64,000 bases of DNA from JACNKJ01 sp964344565. GTDB lineage: Bacteria > Krumholzibacteriota > Krumholzibacteriia > JACNKJ01. A program made the position numbers and the translations under genes. Positions 41,166-49,269 of the stretch are shown piece by piece; positions within the stretch are counted from its first letter, which is position 1; each line of letters opens with the position of its first letter. Location: positions 3,983-67,982 of the forward strand of contig CAYFNT010000021.1 in NCBI GenBank assembly GCA_964344565.1. The letters run 5' to 3'. The notes under the pieces are model-generated. The model was given only the letters and a program-made list of their open reading frames with translations. It did no database searches and was not told the DNA's origin.

Positions 41166-41949
41166 GGCCTTTCTCGCCGCCCTCCTGCTGGCCTTCCTGG
41201 CCTTCGGGGCGGACGCCTCGGTCTGGCCGGACACGCCGCCGGTGGTTCCCCTGGATCACCCCGATCCGGGCTTCAAGTTCGCGGCGGGCCTCTACCATTC
41301 ACAAGAAGCTTTAAGCGACGACTTCAACACAAACCGCGACAAAGAGATGTTGGCGCGGGCACTCCTCGCATCCGGAAGGTCCGACGAGGCCCGTGACCTG
41401 ATCGATGAGGGGCTCCTGCCGCCTCGAGATCTGTCCCTGCAATTGAGATTGGCCGACGAGAGGGCCTGGCAGGACCTCGAACGGGAGAGCTGGCGGAGCA
41501 GCTTCAGGGACGAGGACGGCGAAAGCCGCTTCTGGCGGGCCAGGCTGGCCGAGAGCCAGGGATCCTTCACCGAGGCGAGAGATCTGCTGGAACGCATCCT
41601 GAGAGAGGATCCCGCTTCCATCTTCGTGCCGCTCTCCCAGGAGAAATTGGCCGTACTGCCCTTCGAGGATAGCGGCCCCCGCGTCAAGGCGCCCGCCTCC
41701 CCCGGCGGCTTCCGCGTGCAGTGGGGGGTGTTCCGGGATCCCGCGCGGGCGCGCCAGCAGCGCTCGGTGCTGGAGGCCTACGGACAGGTGGTGGAGATCC
41801 TCGCCTTCGAGCGGGAGGGCATTCCCCTGAGCCGGGTGGTCTCCGAACCCTTCGCCACTCGGGAAGAGGCGCGCAACGAGGGGGAATCCCTCAAGGCGCG
41901 CTATGGCCTGGACTACGTGCTCTACACGGAAGAGGCCGCCCGTGAGTAG
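41122..41949 (+). CDS. exported SPOR-domain protein
   Basis: With ATG 41122 this protein has 275 residues: an N-terminal signal peptide (FLAALLLAFLAFGADA), a helical TPR-like middle, and a C-terminal SPOR domain (about 198-272). The SPOR pattern is visible in FRVQWGVFRDPARARQQRSVLE and SRVVSEPFATREEARNEGESL. SPOR domains bind peptidoglycan stripped of stem peptides, as found at division sites. It has no lipobox, so it should be periplasmic. ATG 41122 has a weak site (caagag) and lies inside lapB in another frame. A longer frame from 41035 would bury the signal peptide. The gene is the third member of the lapAB operon. Confidence 0.8.
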   Translation: MNLSPGKAPARRTPRAFLAALLLAFLAFGADASVWPDTPPVVPLDHPDPGFKFAAGLYHSQEALSDDFNTNRDKEMLARALLASGRSDEARDLIDEGLLPPRDLSLQLRLADERAWQDLERESWRSSFRDEDGESRFWRARLAESQGSFTEARDLLERILREDPASIFVPLSQEKLAVLPFEDSGPRVKAPASPGGFRVQWGVFRDPARARQQRSVLEAYGQVVEILAFEREGIPLSRVVSEPFATREEARNEGESLKARYGLDYVLYTEEAARE

Positions 41950-44566
41950 GCCCAAGTCGAAACCGAAGTCCACCCTGACGCCCATGATGGAGCAGTACCT
42001 GCGCATCAAGGCGCAGCATCCCGGACGCATCCTGCTCTATCGCATGGGCGATTTCTACGAGACCTTCTACGAGGACGCCCAGTTGGCCGCCAAGGTGCTG
42101 GGCATCACCCTCACCACCCGCGGCAAGAGCCAGGGCGAGCCCGTTCCCTTGGCCGGCGTGCCGCATCATTCGGTGAACACCTACATCCACCGCCTCATCG
42201 CCGCCGGTCACAGCGTGGCCATCTGCGAGCAGGTGGAGGATCCGGCCACGGCCAAGGGCGTGGTGAAGCGGGCCGTCACCGAGGTCATGACGCCGGGCAC
42301 CCTGTCCCTGGAGGAGTTCCTGCCGGCGGCCCGCGGGGCCTATTGCCTGTCCATCCATCCCGGAGAGAGCCGCTGCGGCTTCGCCCTGGGGGACATCTCC
42401 ACGGGGGAGCTACTGGCCGGCGAGGATCATCCCGCCCAGATCCTGGGCCTGCCCGCGCGATTCAACGTGCGGGAGCTGATCCATCCCGAGGACGCCGACG
42501 GCTCGCTCATGGAGGAGCTGCGCGAGCTCTATCCCGACCTGCGCATGGAGGGAAGGCCGCTCTGGGACTTCCACCCCGAGGATAGCGAAAGGCGCCTGAG
42601 CGAACACTTCTCGGTGACGGAGACCGAGCTCCTGGGCATCCGCGAGAGCGAGGAGGATCTGCGGCGATCCATGGGCGGCCTGCTCGCCTACTTCCAGGCC
42701 CTCAAGAGCGAGGACCTGTCCTTCATCGACCGCGTGTCCTTCCTTCGCCAGGACGAGACCATGGTGCTGGACCGGCTCACCGTGGAGAACCTGGAGCTCA
42801 CCCAGCCCCTGCGTGGCGAGGATCGGGAGGCCACGCTCTTCTCGATCATGGACCACACGGTCACGCGCATGGGCGGACGTCTGCTCTATCGAAGACTCCT
42901 GGCTCCCTTGCTGGATCGGAACAGGATCGAGGCCAGGCTCGACGCCGTGCAGAGGCTGGTGGAGGCCGGCGAACTCAGACGCGAGCTGCGCAAATTGCTG
43001 CGACCGGTGGCCGACCTGGAGCGCCTGGCCGGCAGGATGAGCGCCCTCAGAGCCCGTCCCCGGGATCTCAAGGCCCTGGCCGACACACTGGCCCTGCTTC
43101 CTCCTTTAAGGGAACTGCTGGAGGCGGAGGTCGACGCGGAACTGGCCGAACTGCGCGAGCTCATCGATCCCCTGGACGATCTGCGAAGTCTCCTGGAGTC
43201 GGCGCTCGCCGAGGACCTGCCCGCGAAACTGGCCGACGGCAATTTCATCCGCGGCGGCTTCGACGAGGAGCTGGATCGTCTGCGCAGCCTCACCCGGGAC
43301 GGTCGCGATTGGATCCTCGGTCAGCAGGAAAGCGAGCGCGAGAAAACCGGCATCGGCAACCTGAAGGTCGGCTACAACAAGGTCTTCGGATACTACATCG
43401 AGGTGAGCAAGGGCCAACTCGACAAGGTGCCCGATCACTACATCGCCAAGCAGACTCTCACCGGCAGCCAGCGCTACGTCACGCCCGATCTGAAGAGCCG
43501 GGAGGAGGAGATCCTCGGCGCGGAGGACCGTCGCGTGCGTCGCGAACTGGAGCTCTTCGAGGAGCTTCGCGAGACGACATGGTCGCGGCTCGGAGCCATC
43601 CAGGAAAACGGGCGTGCCCTGGCCACCCTCGACCTGCACGCCTCCCTGGCGGAACTCGCCGAGAAGCATCGCTACTGCCGTCCGGAGATCGAGAGCGAAC
43701 CGCTCCTGGAGATCCGGGACGGCCGCCATCCGGTGGTGGAGCGGCTGCTCAGCGAGGACTTCATCGCCAACGACATCTTCCTGGAGCCGGGCGATCGGCA
43801 GATCCTCCTCATCACCGGTCCGAACATGGGCGGCAAATCCACCTACCTGCGCATGGCGGCCCTCATGGTGCTGATGGCCCAGATGGGAAGCTTCGTGCCC
43901 GCTTCGGCGGCGCGGGTGGGCATCACCGACAAGGTCTTCACGAGGGTGGGGGCCAGCGACAATCTCGCGAGGGGGCGTTCCACCTTCCTCATCGAGATGG
44001 AGGAGACGGCCTACATCCTGCGAAACCTCTCGCCGCGCAGTCTCGTGCTCATGGACGAGATCGGCCGGGGCACCAGCACCTACGACGGCCTGAGTCTGGC
44101 CTGGGCCGTGCTGGAGTCACTGCACCTGGACGCCGGCGCCAAGCCTCGGACGCTCTTCGCCACCCACTATCATGAACTCACGGAGCTGGAGAGTCTGCCC
44201 CGTCTGCACAACCTGCACGTCACCGTGAAGGAGTGGCAGGACAAGGTGGTCTTCCTTCGCAAGGTCGAGACGGGAGCCGCGGGGCGGAGCTACGGCATCC
44301 AGGTGGCGAGGCTCGCGGGCATGCCCACGGAGGTCATCGATCGGGCCTTAGAGATCCTTCGCGCCTTGGAGAATCGAAAAGGACATGGGGAGCGGCTGGA
44401 CATTCCCGAGCACATATCGCCGCAGATGGACCTGTTCTCGGATCGGGGACATCCCCTGCTCGAGGAGATCCAGAATCTCGATCCCGAACGGCTCACCCCT
44501 CTGGAAGCCCTGAATCTGCTCACGGAATACCGCGAGCGGCTGCATCGTCGAAAGGAAGTGGAATGA
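41942..44566 (+). CDS. mutS: DNA mismatch repair protein MutS
   Basis: MutS recognises mismatches and loops. The 874-residue protein has the N-terminal mismatch domain with the Phe-x-Glu wedge in MGDFYETFYEDA (near residue 33), the connector and lever domains, and the ATPase with Walker A GPNMGGKST at about 626-634. Walker B follows as LVLMDEIGRGTSTYDGL, and FATHYHELTEL completes the ABC-type core. The GTG start at 41942 lies seven bases after AGAGG and overlaps the SPOR gene by eight bases. The stop overlaps the next gene in ATGA. Confidence 0.97.
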   Translation: MSRPKSKPKSTLTPMMEQYLRIKAQHPGRILLYRMGDFYETFYEDAQLAAKVLGITLTTRGKSQGEPVPLAGVPHHSVNTYIHRLIAAGHSVAICEQVEDPATAKGVVKRAVTEVMTPGTLSLEEFLPAARGAYCLSIHPGESRCGFALGDISTGELLAGEDHPAQILGLPARFNVRELIHPEDADGSLMEELRELYPDLRMEGRPLWDFHPEDSERRLSEHFSVTETELLGIRESEEDLRRSMGGLLAYFQALKSEDLSFIDRVSFLRQDETMVLDRLTVENLELTQPLRGEDREATLFSIMDHTVTRMGGRLLYRRLLAPLLDRNRIEARLDAVQRLVEAGELRRELRKLLRPVADLERLAGRMSALRARPRDLKALADTLALLPPLRELLEAEVDAELAELRELIDPLDDLRSLLESALAEDLPAKLADGNFIRGGFDEELDRLRSLTRDGRDWILGQQESEREKTGIGNLKVGYNKVFGYYIEVSKGQLDKVPDHYIAKQTLTGSQRYVTPDLKSREEEILGAEDRRVRRELELFEELRETTWSRLGAIQENGRALATLDLHASLAELAEKHRYCRPEIESEPLLEIRDGRHPVVERLLSEDFIANDIFLEPGDRQILLITGPNMGGKSTYLRMAALMVLMAQMGSFVPASAARVGITDKVFTRVGASDNLARGRSTFLIEMEETAYILRNLSPRSLVLMDEIGRGTSTYDGLSLAWAVLESLHLDAGAKPRTLFATHYHELTELESLPRLHNLHVTVKEWQDKVVFLRKVETGAAGRSYGIQVARLAGMPTEVIDRALEILRALENRKGHGERLDIPEHISPQMDLFSDRGHPLLEEIQNLDPERLTPLEALNLLTEYRERLHRRKEVE

Positions 44567-45342
44567 CCCGACTGGTGTTGCTCGGTCAGGACGCCGAGAT
44601 CCTTCCCCTGCTCACGCGCCTGCGGCTGAGCGGGAAGGAGGAGGTACGCGGGCTCATTCCCGTGGGCGACTGCAAGGACCTGGAACTCTATGCAGAGATC
44701 GCCCGCATTCCCATCCTCGTGGAGGACGAATGGCGTGGGTGGCGTCATCACCTGGACTACCTGGTGGCCGAGGAACCGGTGCCGGTAGTGCTCGGCGAAT
44801 TGCCGAAGCTGAGTCCCGACGAAGCCGCCGAGCGGTTCCTGTCGGAGCAGGAGGAACCGCCCGTCGATCCGATGCCTTCGCCGCCCGAGACGCGGGAAGA
44901 GGCTCCGCCCGTGGCCGAACCGCGCATCCGATACGACTTCTCCGGATTCGCCCATGAACTTCGCCGGGAGATTCGCCGGAGCCGGCGCTATCACCTGGGT
45001 TTCTGCTTCACTCTCTTCAGAATCGTGGGCGAGAAGGGCGAAAGCCTTTCCGCCGAGCAGTTCCTCAAGGAGCCGCTCCATTCCCTGCCGGCGAGGGTGG
45101 GGCGCAAGACCGACAGTTGGGGAATCAGTCCCGAGGGCATCCTGCTCCACCTGGCGCCGGAGATTCAGGAGCAGGCCAGGCTGCTGAGGCGCCGCCTCTC
45201 CCTGGCCCTGGAGGATCAGGTGCGCGAGATGCATGGCGGACCCTGGCGATGCCAGTCGGCCCAGGCGCTCTACCCCCAGGATGGCGAACGGGCATCCCAA
45301 CTCATCCGCCATGCCATGAACGCCCTCGAGCGGCAAAACTAG
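44563..45342 (+). CDS. Rossmann-like plus degenerate GGDEF-fold protein, unknown role
   Basis: This 259-residue protein lies between mutS and mutL. Residues 1-85 (VLLGQDAEILPLLTRL, IPVGDCKDLELYAEIARIPIL) look like a Rossmann-type binding domain. A Pro-rich acidic linker follows at 90-125. The C-terminal part (about 126-257) keeps the outline of a GGDEF domain: an opening REIRRSRRYHLGFCFTLFRIV, a strand ISPEGILLHLAP where GGDEF should be, and an end ALYPQDGERASQLIRHAMNALE. The GGDEF motif, the metal-binding Asp and the inhibition site are missing, so it cannot make c-di-GMP. It may bind a nucleotide or a partner. Its start overlaps the mutS stop, and mutL follows after seven bases. Confidence 0.65.
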   Translation: MTRLVLLGQDAEILPLLTRLRLSGKEEVRGLIPVGDCKDLELYAEIARIPILVEDEWRGWRHHLDYLVAEEPVPVVLGELPKLSPDEAAERFLSEQEEPPVDPMPSPPETREEAPPVAEPRIRYDFSGFAHELRREIRRSRRYHLGFCFTLFRIVGEKGESLSAEQFLKEPLHSLPARVGRKTDSWGISPEGILLHLAPEIQEQARLLRRRLSLALEDQVREMHGGPWRCQSAQALYPQDGERASQLIRHAMNALERQN

Positions 45343-45349
45343 GAGAAGC

Positions 45350-47119
45350 ATGGGCCGGAGAATCCAAGCGCTGCCCAGGGCCACCATCGACCGCATCGCG
45401 GCCGGCGAGGTGGTGGAACGCCCGGCCTCGGTGCTCAAGGAACTTCTCGAAAACGCCCTGGACGCCGAAGCCACGCGCATCACCCTGGAGATCGCCGGCG
45501 GGGGCATCGATCTGTTGAGGATCTCCGACGACGGGCACGGCATCCCCGGTCGGGATCTTCCGTCCGCCCTCGAACGGCATTCCACCAGCAAGATACGCGA
45601 ATTGGATGACATCGAGGGCGTGGCCACCTTCGGTTTCCGCGGCGAGGCCCTGGCCGCCATCGCCTCGGTATCGAACCTGGAAATTCTGAGCCGGGTGGCG
45701 GACGCCTATTCCGGATGGCGAATCGAATCGGCGGGCGGCGCGGCGGGGAAACCCGAACCGGCGAGCCGAGAGACCGGCAGCACGGTGTCGGTGCGGGATC
45801 TCTTCGGACGGGTTCCCGTGCGGCGCAAGTTCCTCAAATCGGCCTCCGGCGAGAAGCGTCAGATCATGCGCGTATGGGAGCAGTACCTGCTGGCCCATCC
45901 CGAGGTGGCCTTCACCTTCCTGGACGATGGCAAGGAGAAGGCGCGCTACGCGTCGGCGCCCTTGAAGCAGCGGGCCGCGGAAGTGCTGGGGGATGAGGTC
46001 GCTCGCCAGATGGTGGATCTCTCGGCCGCCGACGATGGATTCGCCGTGAGCGGGCTCTGCAGCCTGCCTCTGACCAGCCGCGGAAACCGCGCCCAGCAAT
46101 TCGTCTTCCTCGGCCGCCGGCCCATCCAGGACGATCGGGTGCGCCACGCCATCGGACAGGCCTACCGCGACGTGCTCGCGCCGGGGCGGTTTCCATCCTG
46201 CCTGCTCTTCCTCGAGGTGGATCCCGGCCTGGTGGACGTGAACGTGCATCCCACCAAGCGCGAGGTGAGGTTCCGTGAAGCCGCCCGTGTGCATTCCATT
46301 ATCACCCGCGCCATCTCCGAGGCCATCGGCGGGGGAGGGCTCGGCGAGAAGCTGGCCGAAAGCCCTCACATGCAGCTGGGAGACCTGCGTCCTCCCGAAC
46401 GCCGCGCGCCGCAGACGGACTTCTCCTTCCCGAGCAGCGCCAGTCCCGCGCCGGGCCGCGTGCGGGAGTCCGCACCGGTTCCGCCCATGGACTATCGGGA
46501 AGGCGCCGCACCCCGGGCCGGAGCGGAGGTCGAGGAATTCTGGCAGGTGGAGAACACCTTCATCGTCACCCGCATGGGCGGGGGACTTGTCATCGTGGAT
46601 CAGCACAATGCCCATGAGCGCATCCTCTATGACCGGGCGGTGGAGAATCTCGAGGGTCGCAAGCCCGCCAGCCAGGAACTGCTCTTTCCCCACAGCCTCG
46701 AAGTGAGCCCTTCGGAGATGGAGGCCTTCAAGGAGCTCGAAGATTTCTTCGTGCAGCTCGGTTATCGGATGAGCGAATTCGGGCCGAGCACCCTGGCGGT
46801 GGAGGCCATCCCCGAAACGCTGCGCCGCTGGGATGAAGGCGAGACCATCCGCAACGTGCTGGCCGACGCACTGAGCGAGCAGGGGGGATTGAGCCGGAAG
46901 CGGAAGACCGCCCTGGCCACCTTCGCCTGCAAGGGGGCCGTGAAGGCGGGACAGCCCCTGCGAAGCGACGAAATGAAGAGCCTGGTCGCCGATCTCTTCG
47001 AAACGCGCTCGCCCTATACCTGTCCCCACGGCCGGCCCATCGTCATTCGCATCGGCCGTGACGAATTGGAGAAGCGCTTCCACCGGGTGGTGCCCGACCG
47101 GGCCCGGGAGGAAGAGTGA
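45350..47119 (+). CDS. mutL: DNA mismatch repair protein MutL with endonuclease-type C-terminus
   Basis: MutL couples MutS to strand incision. The 589-residue protein has a GHKL ATPase at about 1-330 (TIDRIAAGEVVERPASVLKELLENALDA, DDGHGI, TFGFRGEAL, VNVHPTKREVRF). The C-terminal dimerisation domain has an endonuclease-like site: DQHNAHERILYD at about 417, where the consensus is DQHA-x2-E-x4-E. Two positions differ (Ala to Asn, last Glu to Asp). The further metal-site motifs ACKGAVKAG and CPHGRP are present, so nicking activity is likely. That would fit an organism without MutH. The ATG follows aggagaagc; the stop overlaps miaA in GTGA. Confidence 0.95.
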   Translation: MGRRIQALPRATIDRIAAGEVVERPASVLKELLENALDAEATRITLEIAGGGIDLLRISDDGHGIPGRDLPSALERHSTSKIRELDDIEGVATFGFRGEALAAIASVSNLEILSRVADAYSGWRIESAGGAAGKPEPASRETGSTVSVRDLFGRVPVRRKFLKSASGEKRQIMRVWEQYLLAHPEVAFTFLDDGKEKARYASAPLKQRAAEVLGDEVARQMVDLSAADDGFAVSGLCSLPLTSRGNRAQQFVFLGRRPIQDDRVRHAIGQAYRDVLAPGRFPSCLLFLEVDPGLVDVNVHPTKREVRFREAARVHSIITRAISEAIGGGGLGEKLAESPHMQLGDLRPPERRAPQTDFSFPSSASPAPGRVRESAPVPPMDYREGAAPRAGAEVEEFWQVENTFIVTRMGGGLVIVDQHNAHERILYDRAVENLEGRKPASQELLFPHSLEVSPSEMEAFKELEDFFVQLGYRMSEFGPSTLAVEAIPETLRRWDEGETIRNVLADALSEQGGLSRKRKTALATFACKGAVKAGQPLRSDEMKSLVADLFETRSPYTCPHGRPIVIRIGRDELEKRFHRVVPDRAREEE

Positions 47120-48015
47120 GGGTACTGGTCCTCATGGGGGCCACGGCCACGGGCAAGAGCGGCCTGGCCCTGGACCTTGCCGAAGCCTGCGGGCGCGAGA
47201 TCGTTTCCGCCGACAGTCGGCAGATCTACCGCGGACTTCGCATCGGCACCGCACAGCCCTCCGCCGAGGACCTCACTCGCGTTCCCCATCACCTCGTGGA
47301 TTTCCTCGCCTTGGAAGAGACATGGTCCGCCCAGCAGTTCGCCGAGGCCGCACTGGATTCGATTCGCGCCCGCGAAGATTCGCCGCCCCTCATCGTGGGC
47401 GGCACGGGTTTCTGGTTGCGCAGCCTCATGGAGGGACTCTTCCCCCTGGACATCCCCCGCGAGGCCACCCTCGCCGCCAGGAATGCTCTCGAGCCCCTCG
47501 AAACCTCCGTTCTCTACTCGCGCCTCGAAGCGGAGGACCCGCCCAGCGCCGCGCGGCTGCACCCCAACGATCGCCAGCGCATTCTGCGCGCCCTGGAGTT
47601 GCTCGACGCCACGGGCATCACCATGACCGAGCATCATCGCAAATCGCGCAGGAAGCCCGAGGGCATCGATTGGTCGAAGGTGGTGATCACTCGAAACCGA
47701 AGCGAACTTCATGCGCGCATCGAAACTCGCCTGGACGAGATGCTCGAGGGAGGCTGGCCGGAGGAAGTCAGGGCCCTGCTGGACTCAGGCGCCGACGCGG
47801 GATCTCCGGGCATGCATGCCCTGGGATATCCCGAAGTGGTCGCCATGCTGCGCGGAGAGACGAGCCGGGAGGAGGCGCGCGAGCGCATCCTGTATCGCAC
47901 GCGGCAGTACGCGCGGCGCCAGGAGATCTGGTTCCGCCGGGAGGAGGGAGCCGAGCTTCTGGATGCGAGCGAGCCGTCCACGCCCGCGCGATTGCGGGAA
48001 ATGCTGTCGCCTTGA
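47116..48015 (+). CDS. miaA: tRNA dimethylallyltransferase
   Basis: MiaA adds a dimethylallyl group to A37 of UNN-decoding tRNAs, the substrate of MiaB (38327). The 299-residue protein has the P-loop GATATGKSGLALDLA, the conserved SADSRQIYRGLRIGTAQP, VGGTGFWLRSL and the Arg-rich NDRQRILRALEL. LGYPEVV and RTRQYARRQEIWFRR near the end are also typical. The GTG start overlaps the mutL stop. The TGA at 48013-48015 lies within the -35 box of the tRNA-Gly promoter. The mutS-mutL-miaA order is widespread in bacteria. Confidence 0.96.
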   Translation: MRVLVLMGATATGKSGLALDLAEACGREIVSADSRQIYRGLRIGTAQPSAEDLTRVPHHLVDFLALEETWSAQQFAEAALDSIRAREDSPPLIVGGTGFWLRSLMEGLFPLDIPREATLAARNALEPLETSVLYSRLEAEDPPSAARLHPNDRQRILRALELLDATGITMTEHHRKSRRKPEGIDWSKVVITRNRSELHARIETRLDEMLEGGWPEEVRALLDSGADAGSPGMHALGYPEVVAMLRGETSREEARERILYRTRQYARRQEIWFRREEGAELLDASEPSTPARLREMLSP

Positions 48016-48040
48016 CTTCGCATCCGGCCGTTGATAACCT
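48012..48040 (+). promoter_or_regulatory. promoter of tRNA-Gly
   Basis: TTGACT (48012-48017), 17 bases, TAACCT (48035-48040). The predicted start lies about four bases before the tRNA. Confidence 0.65.
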
Positions 48041-48050
48041 GACTCGACCC

Positions 48051-48123
48051 GCGGGAATAGCTCAGCTGGTAGAGCTCTAGCTTCCCAAGCTAGCGGTCGC
48101 GGGTTCGAGTCCCGTTTCCCGCT
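48051..48123 (+). tRNA. tRNA-Gly (anticodon CCC)
   Basis: A full cloverleaf can be folded. The acceptor arms are GCGGGAA (48051-48057) and TTCCCGC (48116-48122). The D stem is GCTC/GAGC, the anticodon stem CTAGC/GCTAG, and the loop TTCCCAA carries CCC at 48084-48086. The T arm is GCGGG/CCCGT around TTCGAGT. The discriminator base is T, as usual for tRNA-Gly. CCA is not encoded (CCG follows). It reads GGG codons. Confidence 0.95.
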
Positions 48124-48128
48124 CCGGG

Positions 48129-48160
48129 CCCGGATGGCATGCCGTCCGGGTTTCGCGTTT
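48129..48160 (+). terminator. terminator candidate after tRNA-Gly
   Basis: CCCGGATGG (48129-48137) pairs with CCGTCCGGG (48142-48150) around a CATG loop, followed by the T-rich tttcgcgttt. Confidence 0.6.
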
Positions 48161-48187
48161 GGAGACAGTTCTCCGATCGCGTAGAAT
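48159..48187 (+). promoter_or_regulatory. promoter at the TolB-like gene start, predicting a leaderless mRNA
   Basis: TTGGAG (48159-48164), 17 bases, TAGAAT (48182-48187). The ATG at 48194 lies six bases beyond the -10, at the expected transcription start. Confidence 0.55.
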
Positions 48188-48193
48188 AGAGCC

Positions 48194-49123
48194 ATGCGAC
48201 GTTTCATCCTGATCCTGCTTCTGCCCTCCTTGCTCCCGGCCACGGAGTTCCGGGAGGTCTATTCCAGCATCCATCCCGACGGCGCTCCCAGCTGGGGACC
48301 CGGCGGCGAGCAGATCGCCTTCACCTCCACCAAGTCCGGCGATTGGGAGGTCTGGATCGTCGACGCCTGGGGCGGCGAGCCGGTGAACTTCAGCCAGTAC
48401 CCCGACACCACCGACATCTACGCCAACTGGAGCGCCGACGGCACGCGCATGCTCTTCTCGTCCACCCGGAACAACGGACAGGGCCTGAACGACTACGACA
48501 TCTGGATGCAGGACCTCGAGACGCGGCAGCTCGTCTGCCTCACCGAGTACGAGGGCTACGACAACTGGGCCGCCTTCGATCCCACGGGCACGAAGATCGC
48601 CTTCACCAGCGACCGGGGAGGGGACAAGCAGATCTGGGTGATGCCCGTCGACCTCTCATCGCCCGCGGTCCAGGTCAGTTCGGACACGGACGAATGCCAT
48701 CATCCCTGCTGGAGTCCGGACGGCGCCTACGTGGCCTATGACGCGATACCGGACAACGGCGGACCTAGAAGTGTCTACCGGGTGCCGGTCGCGGGGGGGG
48801 CGGCCGAGGCCATCCCCGCCGAACTCCTGATCTGCAACGATCCCCACTGGTCCCCCGACGGCCGATACATCGCCTTCTGCGGCGGCGACGACCTCATCGA
48901 CTGGGATCTCTACCTCTGGGACCTCGAGGACGAGTCCCTGATCCGGCTCACGGACAGCCGCTTTCCCGAGCAATCTCCGGTCTGGAACCAGGCCGGCGAC
49001 GAGATCGCCTATGCGGCCGTCATCAGCGAGAACAAGGACCTCTGGGTGGCCTACGACCTGCCCGTGGGAACCGCGGCCAGGGAGGCCTCCTGGGGCGATC
49101 TGAAGCGACTCTACGGGCGCTGA
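48194..49123 (+). CDS. exported TolB-like beta-propeller protein (PD40 repeats)
   Basis: This 309-residue protein has a short signal peptide (FILILLLPSLLPA) followed by PD40/WD40-like blades. Repeating units are visible, such as GAPSWGPGGEQIAFTSTKSG, YANWSADGTRMLFSSTRN, NWAAFDPTGTKIAFTSDRGG, PCWSPDGAYVAYD and PHWSPDGRYIAFC. Five to six blades can be counted. TolB proteins are periplasmic adaptors that link the Tol complex to Pal, but true TolB has a second N-terminal domain that is missing here. No tol or pal gene is adjacent. It probably binds a protein or ligand in the periplasm. The start lies at the predicted transcription start without a ribosome site. Confidence 0.78.
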   Translation: MRRFILILLLPSLLPATEFREVYSSIHPDGAPSWGPGGEQIAFTSTKSGDWEVWIVDAWGGEPVNFSQYPDTTDIYANWSADGTRMLFSSTRNNGQGLNDYDIWMQDLETRQLVCLTEYEGYDNWAAFDPTGTKIAFTSDRGGDKQIWVMPVDLSSPAVQVSSDTDECHHPCWSPDGAYVAYDAIPDNGGPRSVYRVPVAGGAAEAIPAELLICNDPHWSPDGRYIAFCGGDDLIDWDLYLWDLEDESLIRLTDSRFPEQSPVWNQAGDEIAYAAVISENKDLWVAYDLPVGTAAREASWGDLKRLYGR

Positions 49124-49163
49124 TCGACTTCTAAATCTTTCTCCCTAAAGCGATTCGGGCATA

Positions 49164-49193
49164 TTGACTTTCCGCCTCCGGATCCTTTACTAA
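49164..49193 (+). promoter_or_regulatory. promoter candidate for DUF1015-serA-serC
   Basis: TTGACT (49164-49169), 18 bases, TACTAA (49188-49193). A GC-rich leader of about 70 bases follows (with gggccccggccc near 49230) and ends in a perfect ribosome site, AGGAGGTGA, before the GTG. Confidence 0.5.
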
Positions 49194-49269
49194 GGACGAG
49201 GATGTGGACCGCCGCGTCCTCTTTCAGCCCGGGCCCCGGCCCGCTATCCAGCCCTGCAGGAGGTGAAAC

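Noticed and set aside
48051..48123. tRNA genes as integration sites for islands
   Set aside because: None of the three tRNAs is followed by an integrase or by a repeated tRNA 3' end; the flanking genes are conserved housekeeping genes.
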